From positions 25,624-89,623 of the forward strand of contig NZ_PREX01000006.1 of the NCBI RefSeq assembly GCF_009935905.1: DNA of 64,000 bases, written 5' to 3'. Positions 8,853-18,581 of the stretch are shown here, piece by piece. The stretch is from Alkalibacterium sp. MB6. GTDB taxonomy: Bacteria; Bacillota; Bacilli; Lactobacillales; Carnobacteriaceae_A. Every line of letters begins with the position of its first letter. Position 1 is the first letter of the stretch. The notes beneath the pieces were generated by a model, which ran no database searches, had not been told where the DNA came from, and saw only the letters and a program-made list of their open reading frames with translations. The position numbers and the translations under genes are program-made.

Positions 8853-9824
8853 TCACCTTGTTAACACATGAAGGCCAGGTCCAGGACGGGCTTCAATTAA
8901 TCGACTGGTATCAAAGTGTTCACTTAATAATCGTTTTAATTCAGCTAATTCGGATGCTTTACAAATTAATTTGACATTTGGTCCTGCATCCATGGTGAAA
9001 TGGACGGCATAACCTTTTTTGCGCAATTGTCTAACAGCATCCATTGCTTTCATGCTTTCAGCTGACCAGTAGGTAAATGGAGGTATGGCTCCTAGTGTCG
9101 TTGCGTGCATTTTCAAAGCACTACGTTCAGCAATCTCACCAACTGTATAAACATCGCGTTTAGAAATAGCTTCTTTCATATTAGTTAAGTCACCATCAAC
9201 AGTTTGTAACCAACCGTCGTAAAAAGGAGAGGTTTCAACTGTGCGGCGCATACCTTCGCGGCTGGATACATCTTTTTTTGCATCATTCACGACAATAAAA
9301 AGCATACCAATATCCCAATCAGCATCGTCAACGGGAACAGCAAAAGACGTTTTATCATCGTAACCTTTGATCCATTCAGCAAACCCACCGTAAATACTGC
9401 GAGAAGCTGAACCTGATCCTATTCTAGCCAATCTGGATAAGTCTTTTTCAGACAATGATAACCCAGCAGCGTGACTAGCCGCACCCGCTAAGGCAGCAAG
9501 ACCGGATGCTGAGGAAGCTAATCCAGCTGCTGTTGGCACGTGATTGATACTTTCCACTCGTGCATGTGATGAGATCCCAGCCATTTCACGTACACGGTTT
9601 AAAACGACTTGGACTTTTTTTAATGACTCATGACCCTGTAATACGCCATCTAGTACCAACTCATCTTGATTTAAAGAATCATCGAACAAAACCTTTGTAT
9701 CCGTATAAAAAGCATCTAAAGTAAGAGAAAGGGAATGATTCATCGGAATAATCAACTCTTCATTTTCTTTACCCCAGTACTTAATCAGGGCAATATTTGT
9801 ATGTGCCCGTACCCAACTACTCAT
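8853..9824 (-). CDS. mvaD: Diphosphomevalonate decarboxylase
   Basis: This 323-residue GHMP enzyme makes isopentenyl diphosphate from mevalonate diphosphate by ATP-dependent decarboxylation. Diagnostic stretches are NIALIKYWGK near residue 11, PMNHSLSLTLD near residue 27, the GHMP loop PTAAGLASSASGLAAL near residue 98 and TMDAGPNVK near residue 280. The frame extends upstream to 9869, but GGGGAGG sits before the ATG at 9824 (MSSWVRAHTN), which also removes an implausible extension into mvaK1. It overlaps mvaK1 by 8 nt. Confidence 0.95.
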   Translation of the reverse strand: MSSWVRAHTNIALIKYWGKENEELIIPMNHSLSLTLDAFYTDTKVLFDDSLNQDELVLDGVLQGHESLKKVQVVLNRVREMAGISSHARVESINHVPTAAGLASSASGLAALAGAASHAAGLSLSEKDLSRLARIGSGSASRSIYGGFAEWIKGYDDKTSFAVPVDDADWDIGMLFIVVNDAKKDVSSREGMRRTVETSPFYDGWLQTVDGDLTNMKEAISKRDVYTVGEIAERSALKMHATTLGAIPPFTYWSAESMKAMDAVRQLRKKGYAVHFTMDAGPNVKLICKASELAELKRLLSEHFDTSRLIEARPGPGLHVLTR

Positions 9825-10770
9825 CTGTTTCCTCCCCAAGAGCATGAATCCATGTTTCAACAGCTCCATGCTCCATTAATTTATAAGCGATTCTTTTGGC
9901 TTGTTTAGACGTTTTGGCCAACGCAATCATGCATCCGCCACGTCCGCCGCCTGTCAATTTTGCTCCAAGCGCTTTGTAAGCCATCGCTGTATCGACTAAT
10001 TTATCCAAAGCGTCATTACTGACATTGAGTTTTTTTAAATGCTCATGAGTCTTAGACATTAAACACCCTAGTTCTTCCGGATTATTTTCTTCAATCGCAA
10101 TTCTAGCTTGTTCGGTTAACCGACCGATCGCTTCAATAATGCCTTTGGTTTTGTTATAAGACGTTTTCACCTGCTCAGCTACATCTTCTACAGCTTGTCT
10201 AGTCTGCCCCTTCAAACCTGTATCGGCAGCAATTAAGTAGCCAGACAGCCGTAAAGGAAAAGGAGTGAAATGACTATCTTTTTTAAAAAAGACAGGTTGC
10301 TCGCTACTGGTCACTCGAGCATCCAAACCGCTTGGATTACCATGAGCTATTTTTTCTCCTATATTGACATACTCGAGTAATGTATCGTAATCCAATGGCT
10401 CATCGAAATAAGAATAAAGAGCCCGAACCAAGGCTGTTGTAACAGCAGCACTTGACCCCATTCCTCGTTCTGGTGGGATGAGACTGGATATTGAAATAGA
10501 CATATAATCAAGGGGCTGTTCCAAATCTGTACAAATCGATTCGATAACTGATTTTAAGTTCAACAATGAATCAGGGATAGTTGACACATCTCCTTGATAA
10601 TAGCTAGAATTCAACTGGCTACTACCTAAAGTCGGCTCGATAGTCACTTCAACCGGAGTTGCAAGAAAAGGGAGAGCGATGGCAGGCTCGTTGTAAACGA
10701 CTGCATGCTCACCTATTAGAATGATTTTACCGTGGGCTGTTCCCACTGCTTGCTTATAGAGAGTTTTCAT
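9817..10770 (-). CDS. mvaK1: Mevalonate kinase
   Basis: This 317-residue GHMP kinase phosphorylates mevalonate, the first committed step of this operon. The N-terminal GTAHGKIILIGEHAVVY, the central PPERGMGSSAAVTTAL near residue 95 and the C-terminal KLTGGGRGGCMIALA near residue 275 are the three GHMP motifs in their MvaK1 forms. The ATG at 10770 is preceded by AGGAG. It is the first gene of mvaK1-mvaD-mvaK2-fni and is transcribed divergently from coaA. The upstream genes mvaA and mvaS are not in the window. Confidence 0.95.
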   Translation of the reverse strand: MKTLYKQAVGTAHGKIILIGEHAVVYNEPAIALPFLATPVEVTIEPTLGSSQLNSSYYQGDVSTIPDSLLNLKSVIESICTDLEQPLDYMSISISSLIPPERGMGSSAAVTTALVRALYSYFDEPLDYDTLLEYVNIGEKIAHGNPSGLDARVTSSEQPVFFKKDSHFTPFPLRLSGYLIAADTGLKGQTRQAVEDVAEQVKTSYNKTKGIIEAIGRLTEQARIAIEENNPEELGCLMSKTHEHLKKLNVSNDALDKLVDTAMAYKALGAKLTGGGRGGCMIALAKTSKQAKRIAYKLMEHGAVETWIHALGEETDE

Positions 10771-10994
10771 CTGTTCAACTCCTGTATTCTCTCATTAGTT
10801 AATCGTTATAATCATAACTTATTTCATAAATAAACTCTAATTTATGTTACCATTATTAGTTTAAAAAACGGTAAAGTTTTAATTAAATTCACAAAACCTA
10901 GGGAAATAGTCGCTTATATAGTATATATGTGAGCAAATATCTGTTAAACTGATACAGATAAAGCATATTTAGGACTATAATGGAGGAAGACCGC

Positions 10995-11918
10995 ATGAAA
11001 GAATCGGATTCTTTTTATATAATTGACAGAGATGAATGGAAAAAACTAAATAAATATAAAGAAATCAATTTGACCGATCAAGAAGTGGATTCGTTACGGT
11101 CTTTAAATGATCAAGTATCAACACAAGATGTTAAAGATATTTACTTGCCAATTCTACAAGTCTTGCATAAGTATATTAAGCACTACCATGAGAGGCAAAC
11201 CGAAATAAGACAGCTTTTAGAGAGACCGGAAAAGAAAAATCCCTATATTATAGGAATCGCAGGAAGTGTGGCTGTTGGCAAAAGCACATTGGCTCGTTTT
11301 CTTAGAACCATGATGTCCCGCGCTTATCCAGATCAAAAAGTCAGTTTGATTACAACTGATGGGTTTTTGCATCCAAACGAAGTGTTAATCGATCGAGGGA
11401 TACTAAATCGCAAAGGCTTCCCGGAAAGTTATGACATGCATCGCTTAATTAGTTTTATGGGGGATGTGAAAAGTGGGCGCCGTAATATTAAGGTTCCTTT
11501 GTATTCACATAAATTATATAACATCATACCTGACCAATATGAGGTTATCGATCAGCCAGATATATTGATTGTGGAAGGGATAAATGTCTTGCAACTACCT
11601 ACGAGTGAAAAGATATTTGTCAGTGACTTCTTTGATTTCAGTTTTTATGTCGATGCTGAACCCTACCGTATTGAGAAGTGGTATTTGGAGCGCTTTGGAT
11701 TGCTGTTACAAACGGCTTTCAAAGATCCCACTAACTATTACTATTCTTATGCGATAGGGGATCGAAAAGAAGCGTTTAACATGGCTAAGAATGTATGGCG
11801 AACCATCAACTTAAAAAACTTGGAAGAATACATTATGCCGACTCGTTTTAGAGCAAATATGATTATTCATAAAACAACGGATCATTATATTGATCAAATT
11901 CTATTAAAGAAGCATTAA
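10995..11918 (+). CDS. coaA: Pantothenate kinase, type I
   Basis: This 307-residue P-loop kinase phosphorylates pantothenate, the first and usually controlling step of coenzyme A synthesis. It shows the Walker A GSVAVGKST near residue 95, TTDGFLHPN near residue 125, RKGFPESYD near residue 143 and VEGINVLQ near residue 190, all typical of CoaA. The ATG at 10980 forms part of the GGAGGA Shine-Dalgarno region, so the start is the ATG at 10995 (MKESDSFYII). The 224-nt region shared with mvaK1 must hold both divergent promoters; a TGTTAAACT near 10940-10952 is a possible extended -10. Confidence 0.94.
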   Translation: MKESDSFYIIDRDEWKKLNKYKEINLTDQEVDSLRSLNDQVSTQDVKDIYLPILQVLHKYIKHYHERQTEIRQLLERPEKKNPYIIGIAGSVAVGKSTLARFLRTMMSRAYPDQKVSLITTDGFLHPNEVLIDRGILNRKGFPESYDMHRLISFMGDVKSGRRNIKVPLYSHKLYNIIPDQYEVIDQPDILIVEGINVLQLPTSEKIFVSDFFDFSFYVDAEPYRIEKWYLERFGLLLQTAFKDPTNYYYSYAIGDRKEAFNMAKNVWRTINLKNLEEYIMPTRFRANMIIHKTTDHYIDQILLKKH

Positions 11919-11934
11919 CAAAGGAGTGTGATGG

Positions 11935-12927
11935 GTGTTGGTGAAAGAAGACGCGACTCGTTTACAGGAATTACAAAATGAAGTAAATGCATTAAAAAGG
12001 ATGAATAAAGAGCTCTTGACTATGCAAGAAAAGCAGGACTCGCTTGAGTTTGCTTGGTCAGGCAATCTAGGGCATTGGTTTTGGGATTTTAAAGAGAATC
12101 AAGTTAGATTTAATCCATTGAAAGCGACCGCTTTAGGCTATGCTAAAGAGGAATTACCAGAGTATGTTACCTTTCAATTTTTCACTGATCGGTTGCATCC
12201 CGACGATTATGATCGGGTAATGGATGCGATGAGAGATCATCTATCTGGAAAATCGCCTGTATGGGAAGTGAAATACCGTATTGAAACAAAAAATGGTGAC
12301 TATAAAACCTACTATGATAGAGGAAGAGTGACCCAAAGGGAAGAAGACGGTTCTCCTCTCTTTTTATCAGGTATTGTGTTTGATATATCTGAATATGAAA
12401 CTGAGCGTGAAGAATTGCTAAAAGAAAACAGTGACTGGGAGAAACAAGTTAAAAAGGATACGATGACTGACCTTTATAATCGCTCAAATATCTTAGTGAA
12501 ATTAGGACAAGCTATTGCAGAAGTGAAGTCCAAAAAAAGCCAAACTGTTTCAATGGTTTTAATTGATTTGGATAATTTATACCATCAAAATACCTTGTTT
12601 GGGCCCTTGTTTGGTGATGAAATCATTCTAAAAACGGGCGAGGCTATCAATGAGTCCATTAGTGAAATTGGTTATGGAGGCGTGTTTGAAGGCGGAAAAT
12701 TTATGGTTGTGCTGCCTAATCATTCTAAAAAAGAAGCGACCCATATAGCAAAAACTATAAAAACAACTTTACAGGAAAAACAGTTTTCTGAACCGGCTGA
12801 AGTAACATGTAGTGTAGGAGTCACTGAATTCACGATTAATGATACAGTCAGCCAATTATTCAACCGTGCAGATCGTTTGTTAAGCAAAGCTAAAGAGCAA
12901 GGAAAAAATACAATAATAGCTGATTAA
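11935..12927 (+). CDS. PAS domain protein with a degenerate GGDEF domain
   Basis: The 330-residue cytosolic protein has a short N-terminal coiled coil (about residues 5-38), one PAS domain (about 40-155; WFWDFKENQVRFNP, FFTDRLHPDDYDRV, GIVFDISEYE) and a GGDEF-like domain (about 175-330; DTMTDLYNRSNIL, LIDLDNLYHQN, CSVGVTEF). The signature is EGGKF at residues 252-256 instead of GGDEF, and the substrate GH is replaced. Cyclase activity is therefore doubtful; a nucleotide-binding or scaffold role is more likely. The GTG at 11935 lies 8 nt after AAGGAG. It starts 16 nt after coaA and precedes two glycosyltransferases, so it may sense something related to envelope synthesis; that is only inferred. 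Confidence 0.8.
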   Translation: MLVKEDATRLQELQNEVNALKRMNKELLTMQEKQDSLEFAWSGNLGHWFWDFKENQVRFNPLKATALGYAKEELPEYVTFQFFTDRLHPDDYDRVMDAMRDHLSGKSPVWEVKYRIETKNGDYKTYYDRGRVTQREEDGSPLFLSGIVFDISEYETEREELLKENSDWEKQVKKDTMTDLYNRSNILVKLGQAIAEVKSKKSQTVSMVLIDLDNLYHQNTLFGPLFGDEIILKTGEAINESISEIGYGGVFEGGKFMVVLPNHSKKEATHIAKTIKTTLQEKQFSEPAEVTCSVGVTEFTINDTVSQLFNRADRLLSKAKEQGKNTIIAD

Positions 12928-12984
12928 AAGCAAAATACATACTAAAGAAGATAGTTTATGGGAGTTAGAATGGGTGAATAATGT

Positions 12985-13722
12985 ATGCAGAACAAAATAA
13001 CTATTCTGGGTATTCCATTTGATAATATGACAAGAAAAGAATTTCTAAAAGCCCTTTACCAACGGATGGAAGATAAACAAAAAACCTTCCTCGTTACAGC
13101 CAATCCGGAAATTGTTATGTTTGCTAAGGATAACAAAGACTATTTTGATTTGTTACTACAGGCTGATTTCATAGCTCCAGATGGCATAGGTATTGTCAGA
13201 GCATCAAAAGCGTTAAATACACCGATTAAAGAACGGGTACCTGGATTTGAATTAATGATAGGTTTGTTAGAGTTAGCCAATTTACATCAGAAACGAGTTT
13301 ACTTCATCGGAGCAAAAGAAGACATTATTGGTTTGGCTGTAGAAAATGTAAAAAAAGAATGGCCGTCAATTCGTATAGCTGGTTCGCATCATGGCTATTT
13401 TGATCACAATGACCCTGCAATAATTGAACAAGTAAAGGCCACTAAACCAGATATTGTCTTGGTCGCTTTTGGTTTTCCAAGACAAGAAAAATGGATTCAA
13501 AGGTATTTAAATGAGGCCTCTTATGGTATTGCTGTAGGAGTTGGAGGTAGCTTTGATGTTCTCTCCGGTAAAGTCAAGCGAGCGCCTTCCATTGTTCAAC
13601 GTTTTCATGTTGAATGGCTGTATCGACTGATGAAAGAACCCTCTCGGTACAAACGCATGTCTGTCTTGCCATTATTTTTAAAAGAAATTCGTAAACAAAG
13701 AAAAAAGGTAAAGGACTTATGA
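12985..13722 (+). CDS. tagA: WecG/TagA/CpsF family N-acetylmannosaminyltransferase
   Basis: This 245-residue protein belongs to the GT26 family, which transfers N-acetylmannosamine (or another HexNAc/HexA) to undecaprenyl-PP-GlcNAc. It carries NPEIVMFA near residue 40, the acidic ADFIAPDGIGIV near residue 60, RVPGFELM near residue 85, FGFPRQEKWI near residue 163 and GVGGSFDVLSG near residue 190. In wall teichoic acid synthesis this step follows TagO, which is encoded 8 kb away. The last residues carry a basic KEIRKQRKK tail thought to help membrane association. Its stop overlaps the start of the next glycosyltransferase (ATGA). The precise sugar is uncertain. Confidence 0.85.
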   Translation: MQNKITILGIPFDNMTRKEFLKALYQRMEDKQKTFLVTANPEIVMFAKDNKDYFDLLLQADFIAPDGIGIVRASKALNTPIKERVPGFELMIGLLELANLHQKRVYFIGAKEDIIGLAVENVKKEWPSIRIAGSHHGYFDHNDPAIIEQVKATKPDIVLVAFGFPRQEKWIQRYLNEASYGIAVGVGGSFDVLSGKVKRAPSIVQRFHVEWLYRLMKEPSRYKRMSVLPLFLKEIRKQRKKVKDL

Positions 13723-14798
13723 AAGTTGCACATATAAATGCAGGTAATGAGTATGGTGGGGGCTTGGTTCACATCGTATCATTGTTAAAAACATTAAAAG
13801 ATGAAACGGTAGATTTACTCGTGCTGGAAGAAGGTCCGGTTGCAAGAGCAGCTCGACAAGCCGGTATAAAAGTTTTTGTCTTTCAACAAACGTCTCGATA
13901 TGATTTAAGTGTGTTGAAAAAATTAAAAACATTTATTGAAAGTAAAGATTATGACCTTATTCATTCTCATGGCCCCCGAGCTAATGCAGTAATGGCGGTG
14001 TTGCACACAAGACTTAAGGCCAAGTGGGTAACTACTGTCCACAGCAATCCCTTGCTGGATTTTGAAGCAAATGGCTTGAAGGGAAAGGTTTTTGAAAAGG
14101 TTAATAAACATGCTTTATTTAAAGCAGACGGGATTATTGCAGTATCTAATGAAATTAAAACTGTTCTAGAACATATGGGTATAGAATCTACTAAAATTGA
14201 AGTCATATTCAATGGCATCGCATTTCCAAAGGAGGAACTTGTCAAACGACCTCCTTCAGTGTTTACTATCTTAACGATTGGAAGACTTCATCCCATCAAA
14301 GGCTATAACCTAATGATGAAGACTCTTGGTGAATGGAAGCAAGCGAACTGGCAATGGATTGTTTTAGGTGATGGTGAAGAAGAAGAGACGTTAAAACTGT
14401 TGAGCCGCCAGCTGTCCTTGGATCACAAAGTTGAGTTTAAAGGGTGGACATCAGAAAAAGAGGTCAGGCAGTGGCTGAGTTTAACAACCATCCTCGTTCA
14501 TCCGTCCTTAAGTGAAAGTTTCCCCATAGTTCTCTTAGAAGCAGCCGAACAACAGGTGCCGGTCATTGCTACCCGCGTTGGGGACGTCGACAAAATAGTA
14601 ACAGATGATTCAAAGGGCTGGCTCATCTCTCCGAATAGTTCCAAAGAACTTGTTCAAGCACTTGATGAAGCCTATTTATTATGGCAACAGTGTCAATTAA
14701 ATCAAAAAGGACAAGAATTGAATAAGTGGGCCAAGCAGTTTACATTAGATAAACAAGCCACACATGTCCTGTCTTTTTATAGTAAACTAATCAATTAA
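13719..14798 (+). CDS. Glycosyltransferase family 4 protein
   Basis: This 359-residue GT-B fold enzyme starts with a GT4 acceptor domain (HINAGNEYGGGLVHIVSLL, then HSHGPRANAVM near residue 85). It continues with the donor domain TIGRLHPIKGYNLMM near residue 188 and the E-x7-E signature SESFPIVLLEAAE near residue 265. It is coupled to tagA through an ATGA overlap, which suggests a shared role in an undecaprenyl-linked envelope polysaccharide or teichoic acid. The donor and acceptor cannot be deduced from sequence alone. Confidence 0.85.
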   Translation: MKVAHINAGNEYGGGLVHIVSLLKTLKDETVDLLVLEEGPVARAARQAGIKVFVFQQTSRYDLSVLKKLKTFIESKDYDLIHSHGPRANAVMAVLHTRLKAKWVTTVHSNPLLDFEANGLKGKVFEKVNKHALFKADGIIAVSNEIKTVLEHMGIESTKIEVIFNGIAFPKEELVKRPPSVFTILTIGRLHPIKGYNLMMKTLGEWKQANWQWIVLGDGEEEETLKLLSRQLSLDHKVEFKGWTSEKEVRQWLSLTTILVHPSLSESFPIVLLEAAEQQVPVIATRVGDVDKIVTDDSKGWLISPNSSKELVQALDEAYLLWQQCQLNQKGQELNKWAKQFTLDKQATHVLSFYSKLIN

Positions 14799-14833
14799 AC
14801 CAGTTAGCTGATGCATATGCTTTCTGGTTTTTT
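14797..14833 (+). terminator. Terminator after the glycosyltransferase pair
   Basis: AAACCAG pairs with CTGGTTT (14824-14830) around an inner AGC/GCT stem and is followed by a T run. Confidence 0.7.
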
Positions 14834-14930
14834 GATTGTCAATCCTTATAAATACACTGATTGAACCGAATTCTTACATGTTTTATAGGACGGATTAGTA
14901 AACAGAGAATTCCCTGAATGAGGGAGAGTG

Positions 14931-14939
14931 TGGTATACT
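14931..14939 (+). promoter_or_regulatory. Extended -10 promoter for pncB-nadE
   Basis: TGGTATACT is an extended -10 (TGn-TATACT), 39 nt before the pncB start. No good -35 was seen, which is usual for extended -10 promoters. Confidence 0.5.
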
Positions 14940-14977
14940 TGCTAACAGAGATTATTCTCGGCATAGGAGGAAATGGA

Positions 14978-16462
14978 ATGTATCAAAGTTACCCAGATGA
15001 CAGTCTGGCTCTACACACAGATTTATACGAGTTAAATATGATTTACACTCATTGGAAAAAAGGAAACCATGAAAAAAAAGCGGTATTTGAAATGTATTAC
15101 CGTAGCAATCCATTCGGCATGGGGTACACGATTTTCGCTGGATTAGAACGAGTGGTCCACTTCATAACCAACCTTTCGTTTAAGGAATCAGATATCGATT
15201 ATTTAAGAGAGGAAAAGAATTTTCCTGACGATTTTCTTGATTACCTAGCGAATTGGAGATTTAAAGGAACGATTCGTTCATTTAAAGAGGGAGAAGTTGC
15301 CTTTGCTAACGAGCCATTGATTCAAGTGGAAGGCCCTTTAGCGGATTGTCAACTGATTGAAACGGCATTACTAAATATAGTTAACTTTCAGACGTTAATT
15401 GCAACGAAAGCGTCTCAAATTAAGACAGCTGCTGGCAACGATCCTGTTTTGGAATTTGGTGCAAGACGTGCTCAAGAATTTGATGCTGCTTTGTGGGGAG
15501 CTAGAGCTACTTATATCGGTGGATGTGATGCTACCAGCAATACCCGAGCGGCTAAAGTATTCGGCATGCCTGCATCAGGAACACATGCTCACGCATTGGT
15601 ACAAGCTTACCGCGATGAATATGAAGCATTCAAAGCATACGCTGAGACACACAAAGACTGTGTGTTTTTAGTAGACACGTATCATACAATTGATTCGGGT
15701 GTTCCAAATGCTATTAGAGTAGCGAAAGAGATGGGAGATAAGATTAACTTCTTGGGAGTTAGACTGGATTCTGGAGATTTATCTTATCTTTCCAAGCGAG
15801 TGAGACAGCAGTTGAATGAAGCAGGTTACCCTGATGCAAAAATTTATGTTTCCAACGACTTGGATGCTGAAACTATTTTAAACTTAAAAATGCAAGGTGC
15901 AAAAATAGACGTTTGGGGAGTCGGAACTAAAATGATCACAGCCTTTGATCAACCCGCACTAGGAGGCGTCTATAAAATTGTTTCAGTTGAAGGGAATAAC
16001 AAAGAGATGCATCATACCCTGAAGTTGACCGGAAACGTTGCGAAAATTTCTACACCCGGTAAAAAACAAGTCTGGCGTATTCGTTCTTATAACAATACCA
16101 AGCCAGAAGGGGATTATGTTGCTCTGCATGATGAAAGACCAGATCAATTGGATGAGTTATTCATGTTCCATCCAGAGTACACTTATATTAATAAGACACT
16201 TAATGATTTTACAGCAAGACCATTACTAGAAGATATTATTGTTGATGGGGAACTGATTTACGACTTGCCTCCACTTGAAGATATTAAGGAGTACGCTCAG
16301 GAGCGGTTAGCCGAGCAGTGGGATGAACACAAGCGATTATTAAATCCTGAGCCTTATCCAGTAGACCTTTCACAAAAGTTGTATGATGCGAAAGTAGAAA
16401 CAATTAAACTATTCAAAAAGATTGCGAAAAGCCCGACTGAAGAGAATAACGCTATTCTTTAA
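14978..16462 (+). CDS. pncB: Nicotinate phosphoribosyltransferase
   Basis: This 494-residue enzyme makes nicotinate mononucleotide from nicotinate and PRPP, the entry of NAD salvage. It has HTDLYELNM near residue 13, FGARRAQEFDAAL near residue 155, the SGTHAHALVQ region near residue 195, and LGVRLDSGDLSYLSK near residue 255, all diagnostic of the longer Firmicute PncB group. An in-frame ATG at 14918 exists, but AGGAGG at 14965-14970 points to the ATG at 14978 (MYQSYPDDSL). It is followed by nadE after 62 nt, which fits a two-gene NAD salvage operon. Confidence 0.95.
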   Translation: MYQSYPDDSLALHTDLYELNMIYTHWKKGNHEKKAVFEMYYRSNPFGMGYTIFAGLERVVHFITNLSFKESDIDYLREEKNFPDDFLDYLANWRFKGTIRSFKEGEVAFANEPLIQVEGPLADCQLIETALLNIVNFQTLIATKASQIKTAAGNDPVLEFGARRAQEFDAALWGARATYIGGCDATSNTRAAKVFGMPASGTHAHALVQAYRDEYEAFKAYAETHKDCVFLVDTYHTIDSGVPNAIRVAKEMGDKINFLGVRLDSGDLSYLSKRVRQQLNEAGYPDAKIYVSNDLDAETILNLKMQGAKIDVWGVGTKMITAFDQPALGGVYKIVSVEGNNKEMHHTLKLTGNVAKISTPGKKQVWRIRSYNNTKPEGDYVALHDERPDQLDELFMFHPEYTYINKTLNDFTARPLLEDIIVDGELIYDLPPLEDIKEYAQERLAEQWDEHKRLLNPEPYPVDLSQKLYDAKVETIKLFKKIAKSPTEENNAIL

Positions 16463-16524
16463 CCTAATTAGAAGCGATATGATAAAATGAATTTAGACTA
16501 GAAATGAAGAGGAGTCGATTCTTA

Positions 16525-17358
16525 ATGATCTCAGAATTGCAAAAAAGAATAGTTGACCAAATGCAAGTCAAAGAATCCATTGAGCCTAAAGAAGAAATTA
16601 GACGAATAATTGATTTCGTGAAAAGTTATTTCCATGCCCATCCCTTTTTAAAGACGATGGTTTTGGGGATATCTGGAGGGCAGGATTCGACATTGCTTGG
16701 TAAATTGTGTCAGATGACAGCTGAAGAATTAAGAGAAGAAACAGGCGACGATAGTTATCAGTTTATCGCTTTGCGTCTTCCTTATGGCGAACAACAAGAT
16801 GAAGAGGATGCTAAAGACGCTATAGATTGGATAAGAGCGGATCAGGTTATGAAAATCGATATAAAACCATCGGTCGATGCCATGGTTGGGAGTATAGAAC
16901 ACAATGGTTTTTCTTTGACTGATTTTAATAAAGGGAACGTCAAAGCTCGTGCTCGAATGATTGCTCATTATGCTATTGCCGGAGACACCAACGGAGTGGT
17001 GATTGGAACCGACCATCCGGCAGAAGCAGTAACAGGCTTCTTTACCAAATACGGAGATGGAGGAACGGATATTAATCCTCTCTTCCCTTTGAATAAAAGA
17101 CAAGGAAAAGAGTTATTAAGAGAATTGGGTGCGCCTGATCATTTAATTAATAAAACACCAACTGCTGATTTGGAAGAAGATAATCCAGGTGAATCAGATG
17201 AGGACGCATTAGGCGTGACATATAATCAAATAGACGACTATCTTGAAGGAAAAGAAGTATCTGATGAAGCTGCCGAAAAAATTGAAGAGCACTTTTTGAA
17301 GTCAGAGCATAAGCGTCATCTGCCAATTACTCAACTAGATGATTTTTGGAAAAAATAA
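16525..17358 (+). CDS. nadE: NH3-dependent NAD+ synthetase
   Basis: This 277-residue N-type ATP pyrophosphatase amidates nicotinate adenine dinucleotide to NAD. The PP-loop [10 protein letters not shown] lies near residue 49, [17 protein letters not shown] near residue 138 and [20 protein letters not shown] near residue 162. Length is that of the short, ammonia-dependent form without a glutaminase domain. An ATG at 16504 is in frame but GAGGAG at 16509-16514 lies after it, so the start is the ATG at 16525 (MISELQKRI). With pncB it covers two steps of the Preiss-Handler route; nadD is not in the window. Confidence 0.95.
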   Translation: MISELQKRIVDQMQVKESIEPKEEIRRIIDFVKSYFHAHPFLKTMVLGISGGQDSTLLGKLCQMTAEELREETGDDSYQFIALRLPYGEQQDEEDAKDAIDWIRADQVMKIDIKPSVDAMVGSIEHNGFSLTDFNKGNVKARARMIAHYAIAGDTNGVVIGTDHPAEAVTGFFTKYGDGGTDINPLFPLNKRQGKELLRELGAPDHLINKTPTADLEEDNPGESDEDALGVTYNQIDDYLEGKEVSDEAAEKIEEHFLKSEHKRHLPITQLDDFWKK

Positions 17359-17365
17359 TCATTGC

Positions 17366-17397
17366 CTCCCTCTTATAACTAAACGTATAGGAGGGAG
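17366..17397 (+). repeat. Intergenic hairpin between nadE and nagA
   Basis: CTCCCTCTTATA (17366-17377) pairs with TATAGGAGGGAG (17386-17397) with one G-T pair and an 8-nt loop. There is no T run, so it is not a standard terminator. It may be an mRNA-processing or regulatory hairpin upstream of nagA. Confidence 0.5.
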
Positions 17398-17441
17398 ATA
17401 CATATTGAAGTGAGAGTGAAGGATATAAAGGAGGTAAGCTT

Positions 17442-18581
17442 GTGGCGACAGTATTGACGAATGCTCATATTTACACGGGTGAAGGCGAGATCGAAGAAGG
17501 TTATATCCGCTTCACCAGTAGTATTCTGGGAGTCGGAAAAATGGAAGCTTTTAAAGAAGAAGATGGTGATGATGTTAAAGACCTTGAAGGCAAACTAGTT
17601 ATTCCGGGATTTATTGATGTTCACAGCCATGGAGGTTACGGTGTTGACAATATGGATGGAGACGCCGATAAAATTAATACGATGATTAGTCGGATGCTTG
17701 AAGAAGGCATTACGTCTTATTTCCCAACAACGATGACTCAGTCAGATGAGCAAATAGAAGCAGCTTTGAATGGAATTAAACAGGCAGCAGAGGCCAATCC
17801 GATGATTCAAGGTATTCACATTGAAGGTCCTTTTATCGCAAAAGAATATAAAGGTGCTCAACCGGAAGAGTATATTCGACCCGCTCAAAAAGAAACCCTA
17901 AAAAGATGGCAAGAGTTAAGTGGTGAACGCATTCGTTTAATCACGTATGCTCCAGAAACAGGAGATGTCTCTGATTTTGAAGAGTACTGTGGAGATCAAG
18001 GAATCATTTTATCAGCTGGACATTCCGGTGCCACATATGAAGAGTTACTCGCTTCAAAAGCGACTCACATCACTCACTTGTTCAATGGCCAACGGGGTTT
18101 GCATCACCGAGAGATTGGTGTGACAGGCTACGGATTGCTGGAAGACGATGTGATGGTGGAAATGATCGTTGACGGGTTCCACATTTCCAAAGAGATGGTA
18201 AAACTGGCTTATAAAGCTAAAGGTTCCGATGGGATCGTGTTGATTACAGATTCCATGCGTGCAAAAGGTATGGAAGAAGGCCAGAGTGAACTGGGTGGTC
18301 AGACCGTGATTGTAAAAGACAAACAGGCTCGCTTAGAAAATGGGTCCTTAGCTGGAAGTGTGTTGACCTTTGTAGATGCCTTTAAAAATATGATAGAGTT
18401 CACTGGTTGTAGCGTATCCGACGCAGTGAAGATGAGTTCAGTTAATCAGGCTAAAGAATTTGGTTTGTCTAAAAAAGGCCATTTAAATCCAAGTTTCGAT
18501 GCTGATATGCTTGTGATGGATGAGGACTATACTATTTTAAAAACTATTTCAGGAGGAACGATACATGAGTTCAAAAAATAA
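17442..18581 (+). CDS. nagA: N-acetylglucosamine-6-phosphate deacetylase
   Basis: This 379-residue amidohydrolase removes acetate from GlcNAc-6-phosphate, giving glucosamine-6-phosphate for NagB. It has [14 protein letters not shown] near residue 60, the metal-ligand region HIEGPFI near residue 127, [11 protein letters not shown] near residue 190, [15 protein letters not shown] near residue 213 and [10 protein letters not shown] near residue 268 with the catalytic Asp. The GTG at 17442 is preceded by AAAGGAGGT with good spacing. It overlaps nagB by 17 nt and is followed by a GntR regulator, making a nagA-nagB-nagR set for amino sugar use or cell-wall recycling. Confidence 0.95.
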   Translation: MATVLTNAHIYTGEGEIEEGYIRFTSSILGVGKMEAFKEEDGDDVKDLEGKLVIPGFIDVHSHGGYGVDNMDGDADKINTMISRMLEEGITSYFPTTMTQSDEQIEAALNGIKQAAEANPMIQGIHIEGPFIAKEYKGAQPEEYIRPAQKETLKRWQELSGERIRLITYAPETGDVSDFEEYCGDQGIILSAGHSGATYEELLASKATHITHLFNGQRGLHHREIGVTGYGLLEDDVMVEMIVDGFHISKEMVKLAYKAKGSDGIVLITDSMRAKGMEEGQSELGGQTVIVKDKQARLENGSLAGSVLTFVDAFKNMIEFTGCSVSDAVKMSSVNQAKEFGLSKKGHLNPSFDADMLVMDEDYTILKTISGGTIHEFKK

